A stretch of 64,000 nucleotides of DNA from NCBI GenBank assembly GCA_021464415.1, contig CM038466.1:23685017-23749016 (forward strand), read 5' to 3'. Positions 56,052-64,000 of the stretch are shown one piece after another (within the stretch, counting starts at the first letter, position 1; each line of letters opens with the position of its first letter). Origin of the DNA: Lonicera japonica (Eukaryota; Streptophyta; Magnoliopsida; Dipsacales; Caprifoliaceae). The notes under the pieces are model-generated. The model was not told where the DNA came from. It saw only the letters and a program-made list of their open reading frames with translations, and did no database searches. The position numbers were made by a program, and so were the translations under genes.

Positions 56052-57798
56052 GAGTAAACTACTCTAGCTAATGATCTTTAAACTATTGGTTCAATATAGC
56101 TATGACCTTTAAATAAAAAAAAAAAAGTTTTACTTAGACGCTTAAACTATTGAGCGAGTTTCATTTTGACTCTTTCGTCCAAATATTCTGCTAAGTTTGA
56201 TGGAACTAGAGGCATTTTGTCATTGCAATTCAAAATTCAATTTAATCAGATTTTTTTTCAGTTGGTTCAAGAAAAAACCGGTTTGGTTTTTTTCAACATT
56301 GGTTCATAACTTTTTCATTGACAATATGGATCAAAATATTTGGTTTTTCAAACCCAACTTACATCACTATCTTCACCTCCACCTTCCCTCCCACCCCCAC
56401 CATCTCCGCGCACCTCCACTACCACAACCCCCTCCCCCCCCACCCCCCCAACACACACACACACATATATCTATATCTATATCTATACTATATATAAAAG
56501 TACGAATAGCTTTAAGTGTTTTTTCCTTTTTTTGTGAAGACAAATATGCCCTTTGGTTTTGTACAAAAGATTTTAAGATTTACATTAAATAATATAACTC
56601 CATATATTTTTATATTAGTATTGGTATTCCAAATAAATTCAAACTCTACTCTATTTTGCTAAAATAATTAAACAAAAAATTTAAGCTAGATTTACATTAA
56701 ATAAAATAGTATTATATTTTATATTAGTATTAGTATGCCAAATAAATTTAAACTCTATTTGTATTAATATTTTATTTGGTTAAAATAATTAAACAAGTTA
56801 AATTAAACAACAATAACAATAACAATATATATATATATAAGTACAAATAACTCAAGTATTTTTTCCTTTTTCTGTGAAGACAAATATGCCTTTGATATTA
56901 TACAAAAGATTTTAAGATTTAGATTAAATAAAACAGTATAACACCATATATTTTTATATTAGTATTAGTATTCCAAATAAATTCAAACTCTACTCTATTT
57001 TGCTAAAATAATTAAACAAAAAATTTAAACTAGATTTACATTAAATATAATAGTATAAGACTATAAGAGTGTAACTCAATATATTTTTATCTTAGTATTA
57101 TTATTCTAGATAAATTTAAACTCTACTTTATTTGGCTAAAATAATTAAACAAATTAGAATTTGTGTTAAATTATATGTTCTATATAAGATTTATATACAA
57201 CTTCATAACAAACTTCCCAAAATTAGATCGTATTAAAATTAGAAGGCTTTTAGGTCAGAAAAAAAAAATCAAATGACTTTTATACTTACTATATTTTGTT
57301 TATTTGTTATTATTTTTATTTCATACTAATTATTCAATTCTTAGTTATATATATTTATTAATAAATTTACTAACATTTGTCAAGCACTAAAACCATGTGC
57401 AACGCACGTGCACAAAAACTAATATATATATGTTTGTATATATTAATATAAAACGGTGTGCATATATATATATATGATTAAACCCAAATTGAAATTGAAA
57501 TCAAAGTTTTAAATCATTAAATCTAAATCAAGATTAAATCCACATAAATACAAAGATTTAACCCCAAAATAAAATAAAATCAAACCCATTAGTACCAATT
57601 CAGAAAAACGGGCAATCGCTAAAGATTATGAAGCTGGTGAGCAACAAACGGGTAGTCACCGGAGATTGTTTGGTCGTACAATTAGAAATAGATGTGCGTA
57701 TATATATATAGTTTAAGCACCTAAATTAAGCAATTTTGAGTTTAAGGGTTAGAGTGAGACTGGACCAATAGTTTAAGGGTCATTATGGTAATTTACTC
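56052..57798. mobile_element. Mutator-like MITE carrying a Helitron-like insertion
   Basis: The left end GAGTAAACTACTC leads to CTTTAAACTATTGG; the right end, reversed, GAGTAAATTACC leads to CCTTAAACTATTGG. A second shared ACC(T/C)TTAAA block follows, giving inverted repeats of about 65 bases with several mismatches. The same GAGTAAATTACC end bounds the transposase-bearing element at 34828..36130. No 9-bp duplication was found. About 940 bases of the interior are the Helitron-like element. Confidence 0.65.
56482..57422 (+). mobile_element. Helitron-like non-autonomous element with internal repeats
   Basis: It begins TCTATACTATATATAAAAG after a host A and ends with a GC-rich palindrome (GTGCAACGCACGTGCAC, 57397..57413), then AAAAACTAA followed by a host T. 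A 5' TC, a hairpin close to the 3' end, a CTRR terminus and A/T target are the known Helitron pattern. Inside, a block starting AAGTAC(G/A)AATA and running through TTTTTCCTTTTT, GAAGACAAATATGCC and TTCAAACTCTACTCTATTTT occurs twice (from about 56499 and 56840), with a partial third near 57040. No Rep/helicase is encoded. Confidence 0.65.
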
Positions 57799-58379
57799 TA
57801 AGCGGAAAAAGTGATGAATAGTTGAAATGTGTTTGTATTTTGTACTTGTGTTTGAGTTGTGAGTTGTGCGTTTTAAAAGAAATATTGAGCCAACATTGAC
57901 TATAAGTAAAACATTTCTTTAAAAATTTCATAATCAAAAGCAAATTATTCAAACTATAACTTATGGCACACTTAATACGTGTGTAATATTTATATTTATT
58001 AATTTTGTAGACTATTTTTAACCCGTTTAATAATATGTAATCAAACTAAGTTGAATAATTAAGGCACATATTTATATTGTCGAGGTCATAGTGTAATAGT
58101 GCCACCACTCAACCAAGCCATGCTTACATGTAACACTTCAACGCGTAAATTATTTATCTAATGTGCAAAAGCTTTGCTGAACCGAAGGCCCTAAGTGACC
58201 GCGGCCTAACCGCCTATGTCCACAATCGATCTTGTATACCACCATAAGGCTTGAAACGCGGTGTCCTAGAGCGAATCTTGTTTGGTTTCTGGGTTCTTTT
58301 TGCCCGCATGTAGCGATAAATTGCTGAGTTTTGGCATAAGTTTCAGCCATCTCATGCTAAAATGCCAGCCAGCTTATTG
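57799..58379. other. Intergenic DNA, no gene seen
   Basis: Overlapping short frames on both strands at 58150..58476 have no recognisable domain and partly cross the hAT element end. Confidence 0.45.
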
Positions 58380-58387
58380 GTTGTGCC

Positions 58388-59839
58388 CATGGTTCAAAGT
58401 CGCAGTTTCGGTGCGCAATTCGGGCACTCAATTTTCAACTCGGATATCGATATCAGTTTCGATTTCGGTAATATGAACCGATTTATTATTTAAAAAGTCC
58501 AAAAAATATAAAAAAAATTTAAAATATAAGATTAATAAGATGGATCAATTAGATAAGCATAATAACATTATCTAATACAAATTACATATCTTACATCAAA
58601 ATACCATTATCTGTCGCACTTGATAATATAATATTACATCATAATTCAATAAATATATAACAATACAATCTTATAAAGTACAAATATCTTAAATATAAGT
58701 TCAATTAGGCCTAGAATAATAATATAAATTATAATTATCATCATTACTCAAGAACTCTAGTGATGAGGAATGAGGATATAAAGGAAGTTGGGAATTAGCA
58801 CTTGTGGGGTAAGGATGAAATGAATGGCTAGATGACCCATAGGGATGAGATAAGTGGCTAAATGATCCATAATCAGGAAAATTTGGTTGACCGTCATGAT
58901 GATAGTACCCAAATCCCCGATAATCGTTGCTACTTGAAGATCAATCATGATACGTTCTACGACCACTTCTATAATAACCACCACGAGCAGCAATAGTATT
59001 ATTTGATCCCCCACTACTAGCATAATCTTGTGCAGAACCTCCATAAGCAGTGCCAAAACCATAACTAGATATTCCACCTCCGGATATGCTATGTCTACGA
59101 CTATCATAATCATAGTCGTATCCATGTCCACCTTAATAGTGTTGGCCTAAGTTCAAGCTCTGTAGTTGATCATCGATGCGATGATAGCTTTGTGAATGAG
59201 GATCATAGCCACTAAAATACTCATCATAACTAGGGAACCTAGTTAAATCTGCTAGATGCCTACGCTGCTCACTTATTCCAAGTCAATATCCGTGATCTGT
59301 GTCTTGTGTGGCATAATAATTATCATATCCACGCCATGACATACCACCATCATTCTTTTGCTTTTTTTCTTTTCTTTCTTCTTTTGTTTTATTTTTTTTC
59401 TTTTCCGTTTATTTTTCTTGTTTCTTTTCTTCCTTCTTATCATCTTTTCTTTTTTAGGATTAAGGTCATTAAGCCTATTTAATTAAATAAAAATTAATAA
59501 ATTACTTTGGAACAATTGAACAAATTAACATTTTTTTAATAGTTATCAATTTAATTAAATAAAGATTAACAAATTATTTTGGAACAACATCAGCATTTTT
59601 TTTTCAAACAAGGAGTAACCTTTTTTTTTTTTCAAACTTTAGTCACTTTATTCAATTATTCAATATCAGTGAAATATCGGTGAAATATCGACAACTCGGC
59701 GTGATTTCAGTAAAATATCGGTAATATTTTAAAATATCGTGATTTTAATCATATTGGGTCATAATAGCGATTCGACACCCTCTATTCTAACTCGGTATCG
59801 GCCATCTCGAATCGGTTTCGGCCGATACTTTAAACCATG
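58388..59839 (-). mobile_element. hAT-type deletion derivative with perfect 8-bp duplication
   Basis: GTTGTGCC is duplicated at 58380..58387 and 59840..59847. The element of 1452 bases starts CATGGTTCAAAGT and ends ACTTTAAACCATG, an inverted repeat with one mismatch. Subterminal regions hold many copies of a TTTCGG/ATATCGG/AAATATCGG motif on both sides (58405..58480 and 59670..59835), probably transposase-binding sites. It carries the end of a protein gene on the minus strand, so it derives from a coding element by internal deletion. Confidence 0.85.
58701..59365 (-). pseudogene. C-terminal Gly/Tyr/Ser-rich part of a hAT-type transposase
   Basis: On the minus strand, after a Lys/Glu-rich stretch encoded near 59460..59350, the frame reads NDGGMSWRGYDNYYATQDTD, YDEYFSGYDPHSQSYHRIDD, GGHGYDYDYDSRRHSISGGG, SSYGFGTAYGGSAQDYASSG and SHLSHPYGSSSHSFHPYPTS, ending YYYSRPN with a stop at 58701..58703. 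Stops interrupt it near 59283, 59133 and 58941. Low-complexity Gly/Tyr/Ser tails of this kind end many plant hAT-family proteins, and its position inside a hAT-type element supports that. BED finger and dimerisation domains are absent. Confidence 0.6.
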
Positions 59840-60020
59840 GTTGTGCCTCACCTCTATCGTCCAAACACCGCCGACAAAATCCACTAATTTCGGTCTACCG
59901 TTGTCGAGAAACGAAACCGAATTCTACAATTGGCCAAGTGTATGTGTGTGATGTCAGTGCTTCATGTGGTGTTTTTAAAGAGAAATAAATTAGTATATAA
60001 TTAATATGTATCTAATCAAA

Positions 60021-61891
60021 TCTATATTACATGGAAGGCTTTTTAAAATCTAGCTCTCTTAAAAGTTCTATCAATCTAATAGTTAAGATTACACAATTAA
60101 ATTCACTTGAACCATTTGATAGAAATTTAAAATATCACATCAACTCACAGTCAAAACATACATATAAATAACTCACAGTCAAAACATATATACACATAAA
60201 CAAATATAATTTCACTTTTATCTCTCATTAACTTTTCAAAAAACTTTAAAATATTATAATTTTAAAACAAAAATCAAAATTTAATAAAATTTATATTTTT
60301 GGAACATACTCATCAATATCTATAAAATAAAATCCACTGTGACTAAATAAGTATTCCGAAAAAAAATAATTAAAAAACTATTGAATTGAATATTACATAA
60401 TTGAAGTTACATAGTTACATGAATTACAAAAGTGTCTGTGAAAAAAATGTATAATTTATATGTAAAACACACTTTACACATAAATTAGGCACATTTAATT
60501 TTCATAATTTAATGTAAATGCTTACAATTTTATAATTAATCTTCTTTCACCCATATGCCCGTTTTGGCATTTGAACCACTACAAACTTAAAATAATTTAT
60601 TCAATGTAAATGCTTGCAATATTATAATTAATATTTTTTCATCCATAAGCCCATTTTGGCATTTGAACAACTACAAATTTAAAAGAATTTAGAAGAAACA
60701 TGTAAATTTTTTTGGTACCAAAATGATTTATCATGTAAGATTAAACTGTTGTTACTTAAACAACTCCAATTAAATTATAGTTGCACAGAGTAACTACATA
60801 AGCATTTATAAGAAAAAAGTTGAGTTGTTGGTTTTTCACATATTTGTATGACAGGCATATATATAAATTAGGTATTGCCCGTGTCAAACAGCATGGTAAA
60901 ATAAAACAATATTAACATTTAAAATAAAGATTAATTTATAAAAAGTATAATAAATAATAAAGAAAAATACCAAAATTCAATTGCAGTGGACAAACTTGAT
61001 CTAAATAGAGTAATCTCTAACCATCCTTTGCGAAGCCTAAAAAAAAATTGGAGTCGACTACCTACAAATATCTGAATGTAATTTTTGAAAACTTTAGTCG
61101 TGCTAGTACCGAGAAGTTTCAATTCTCAGCATTTGTCCCATTGAGGTTGTTTTAGTTACAACAGTTTGATTGTATATGAAAAATCATTTTGGTACCAGAA
61201 GAATTACATGTTTTCTTCTAAATTCTTTTTAAGTTTGTAGTTGTTCAAATGCCAAAATGGGCTTATGGATGAAAGAATATTAATTATAATACTGTAAGCA
61301 TTTACATTGAATAAATTATTTTAAGTTTGTAGCGGTCTAAATGCCAAAACGGGCATATGGGTGAAAGAAGATTAATTAAAAAATTGTAAGCATTTACATT
61401 AAATTGTGAAAATTAAATGTGCCTAATTTATTTGTAAAGTGTGTTTTAGACATAAATTATATGCTTTTTCACGAACACTTTCATGATTCATGAAACTATG
61501 TAAAGTTAGTTATGTAATATCCAATTCAATAGTTTTTTTTTTTGAAAATCTGAATACTTAATTATTTAGTCACAATTGATCTTATTTTATAGATATTGAT
61601 GAACATATTCCAAAAATATAAATTTTATTAAATTTTGATTTTGGACTTAAAGTTGTAGTATTTTAAAGTTTTTTGAAAAATTAATGAAAGATAAAAGTGA
61701 AATTATATTTGTTTATGTGTATAATTTGGGTGTAAGTTGTTTATATGTATGTTTTGAGTGTGAGTTGATGTGACATTTCAAATTCTATCCGATTGTTCGC
61801 ATGAACTTAGACTTATATTATGTAATCTTAATCATTAGATTGATAAATTTTAAGAGTAGCTAGGTTGAAAAAACCTTTCTTATAATATAGA
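60021..61891. repeat. Large inverted repeat (arms about 750 bases, loop about 370)
   Basis: The left arm, about 60021..60770, and the right arm, about 61138..61891, are reverse complements at roughly 85 percent by eye. The outer ends read TCTATATTA then AAGG..TTTTT; the inner ends share AAACTGTTGT and TTTTGGTACCA. Within each arm a unit of about 90 bases (AATGTAAATGCTT..CCGTTTTGGCATTTGAAC) is tandemly duplicated, so that duplication came first. No target duplication was found. It may be a foldback or long-TIR Mutator-like element, or two Helitron-like copies joined head to head. Confidence 0.8.
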
Positions 61892-63285
61892 TATATAGAT
61901 TTTTATACAAAGCTATGAATTTATATACTTTTTCTATGAATTTGATATGCTTGGAAGATGTACTGTTTGACAAAATGCCACAGAAAAAAACACAAATAGA
62001 ATTAATGTTAAATTTTTTAGGAACACAAGTGGAATAAGGTTTTATGATGACACTATAAACATACTCCATCTCAAGAAACTTTCACTACTTTTGTAAAGTA
62101 GATTATAATTTTGTTACTTAAATTTAAAATTTAAAACATATTTCTGCTTGAAAGAAGTTATTAGGGATTATATTAACAAGCATTAAAAGAAACTTATGAT
62201 AGAGAGATGAACATAATTGTGTGATAAGCATCAACTCGAAACAAACTCCCACCTTCATAAACAATAATAACATCAAAATTGTTTTTCACCGAATTATGTT
62301 GAAAAGAAATAGTTAGTTTTCTACCTAAACCACTTAATAGCGACATGGCTCTCCAAATTCAAGAGCCTAAAGTATCATCTACTTCTTTTAGAAATTTCCT
62401 TCTATTGACTTATGCTAATGGAAAATTGGTTTGCATAGTGTTGCATAGTACCAACATTGAATACTTGATGTTCCCATTTTTTTCAATTAGTAAGTTCATC
62501 TCAATAAGCCAATAAATGGAGGTCATGTTAACGTGTGTTCAAAGGCACATGTTAACAACCTATTTATAGAAAGATCAAAAGTTTAATGTCATTGAATTAG
62601 GCCTTTGTAATTGAGTGCTTATACAACTGCAATGCAACATTACATTGACAGGCGTAAATTTTCCCCCATGTTTCTACTTTGTTCATTTTGTTGTTTTGAT
62701 TGTTTGTTGGCTATACTATCTCTACTCTACTGCTAGAAAGATTAACATAACTAAAAAGTATCTTGCTTTATCTCCCATCAGTTTGATCAAATGTCATTCA
62801 CACATGACAATACACATACAGGAAGACTAATTTTTTTTACTCTGAAAAATATCAATGTCATATTTGTTAAATTTTTATGTAGGTGTGCAGAAATAATAAT
62901 TTCCATTTACGTTTTGCATTACACCAATCATACTATCATCAAGCGATAATTATGTACTTATTCGATTGTTATTGAGCAAATAAAAAGTTGAGTATTATCA
63001 AATATTTTTAAAAATATAAATAGCACCCACCAAATTTAAAGGAGCACCAAACAAAAAAAAAAAAGTAATAATTAATAAATAAATAAATAAAAGCATCTTT
63101 GAAGTAATGGGTCATTGCACTTAAATCTGCCACGTGGAAGTTGGTCCCCACGGACCGCTCGCTTCTTTGAATGACTAGAAGAATATAACGCGTTTTCCGG
63201 AGACTAAATTTGTCCGATACAATTTACTCAAAATTGACTTACTAGTGTGAAGTCATTTTATATTTAAAAATTAAAAAAAAAAAAA
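61892..63285. other. AT-rich intergenic DNA, no gene seen
   Basis: No supported gene. A TAAA microsatellite lies at 63071..63091 and a CCACGTGG palindrome (G-box core) at about 63130..63137, without an associated gene. Confidence 0.45.
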
Positions 63286-63289
63286 AAAA

Positions 63290-63484
63290 GAAGGGAAAAG
63301 TTTGCCGGCAAGAAAATCAAATCCACGTGAGTAGCTGGAAATGCTGGACCCCATTCGAGTCAGCATACTCTCTATATGGGTTATCGCGTTTGGATAATAA
63401 GTCGGAGTCTGAGTCGGACTCGGACTCGGATTCAGGTTGCTCTTGATGTATTCAACAATTTCTTGAATAAACTTGGACTCGTAC
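63290..63484 (-). pseudogene. Possible TIR-NBS-LRR resistance gene fragment (exon 2 start)
   Basis: On the minus strand, a splice-acceptor-like TTTACAG ends at 63485. YESKFIQEIVEYIKSNLN follows, which resembles the linker between the TIR and NB-ARC domains at the start of exon 2 in TIR-NBS-LRR genes. A Pro/Ser/Thr repeat (PSPSPTQTP) and YPNAITHIESML then occupy the position where NB-ARC would begin. The frame runs on to LAGKLFPS and a poly-Phe tail caused by an A run. No P-loop is present and no upstream TIR exon is visible within the window, so this is a fragment at best. Confidence 0.4.
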
Positions 63485-63644
63485 CTGTAAATTCTGGCAT
63501 CAAAACTCATATAACATGAATACGGGTGCCGTGAACTATGCACAAGATTATGCCATCTCCATATCCTAATTTAAGAGCCCACAGTATGTCATATATATTG
63601 TTTTATAATTTTTCATATTAAGAATTCAGATTTTTTTTGGACTA

Positions 63645-64000
63645 GTAATAGCAAAAATATCCGTGAGTTCGGGACTCTAGGAAACGAGTATGGGGACAAG
63701 TAATTAGAACGGGTTCGGGTATGGGTGTGTCTACCACATACCTGTCACGATATATTTAATTTTGTAATTTTCTTTATTTGTACTTATATATATGTATATA
63801 TTTATATAAAATTAGTTCATTGTTAATTGTGTAAATATATAATATCATTTAAGTATGTATAGACATTATATTATTTCTAACTATACTCTTCTTCTTGTTT
63901 TTTTCTTTATTGTTTTTTGTTTTAAAAATAATATATATTTGTCGGGAATCCCGCAAGGACCGTTACCCGACGGGGACGAGAATGGGGATTACTCGATACC
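63645..64000. repeat. Repeat element cut by the window edge
   Basis: GGGTATGGG, GAGTATGGGGAC and, near 63948..64000, CGGGAATCCCGCAAGG and GACGGGGACGAGAATGGGG form a set of GGGGA-type motifs on both sides of an AT-rich middle. This is typical of one end of a plant hAT-like repeat, but the second end lies outside the window. Confidence 0.4.

Noticed and set aside
56197..56592. Pro-rich frame with histidine/threonine repeats
   Set aside because: CA and CCCC microsatellite sequence at the border of the Helitron-like element; no family match.
58757..59131. Hydrophobic 124-codon minus-strand frame
   Set aside because: Another frame of the same stretch gives the Gly/Tyr/Ser-rich transposase tail with consistent upstream and downstream extension; the hydrophobic frame is its shadow.
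1..64000. CRISPR array, operons or bacterial features
   Set aside because: No spaced identical short repeats, no Shine-Dalgarno-linked gene strings; all repeats found are transposon ends, microsatellites or duplications of plant type.

Overview
This window is AT-rich plant nuclear DNA, most likely from a eudicot. The evidence is one intact, intronless gene for a plastid-type phosphoserine aminotransferase (PSAT, 32097..33374, +) surrounded by dense plant-type transposable elements: Ty1/copia and Ty3/gypsy LTR retrotransposons, LINE and SINE pieces, hAT, Mutator-like and Harbinger-type elements and a Helitron-like element. No prokaryotic features are present. All other gene-like segments are decayed: five pieces of subtilisin-like (SBT) protease genes, transposase remnants, and a probable TIR-NBS-LRR resistance-gene fragment.

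Layout. 1..1.6 kb: LTR-like sequence joined to two subtilase fragments in opposite orientation. 4.9..8.5 kb: a low-copy repeat unit, a Mutator-like MITE with a perfect 9-bp target duplication, and a solo copia LTR with a perfect 5-bp duplication. 8.5..29.2 kb: a 20.7-kb degenerate Ty3/gypsy element of the Tat type, with gag, protease, reverse transcriptase, two RNase H domains and integrase. It is interrupted inside its integrase by an 8.1-kb copia-type element with gag but no pol, lying on the minus strand. Downstream of integrase it carries tandem repeats and a spliced antisense gene. The Tat element itself split a second copy of the repeat unit found at 4.9 kb.

30..34.5 kb: a hAT-like element, then the PSAT gene with a 400-bp tandem duplication of its 3' flank and a SINE with perfect 12-bp target duplications. 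34.8..36.1 kb: a Mutator-like element with the N-terminal part of a MuDR-type transposase gene. 36.9..42.2 kb: a structurally complete copia element with 175-bp LTRs and many nonsense mutations. 42.4..44.7 kb: a near full-length subtilase pseudogene on the minus strand whose catalytic serine is lost. 45..49 kb: a LINE end and two more subtilase fragments. 50..54.4 kb: tRNA-derived SINE-like pieces, a LINE-type RNase H fragment, a Tourist-like MITE and a hAT element. 56..57.8 kb: a Helitron-like element nested in a Mutator-like MITE. 58.4..59.8 kb: a hAT deletion derivative retaining the C-terminal exon of a transposase. 60..61.9 kb: a large inverted repeat. The right edge holds a possible TIR-NBS-LRR exon and a truncated repeat.

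Only PSAT looks functional; it would make phosphoserine in the plastid pathway of serine synthesis. The window otherwise records serial insertion: repeat unit, then Tat element, then copia element inside it. The most unusual content is the intron-bearing antisense gene inside the Tat element, with its neighbouring tandem repeats, and the chimeric structure of the nested copia element. All percentages and boundaries were judged by eye.
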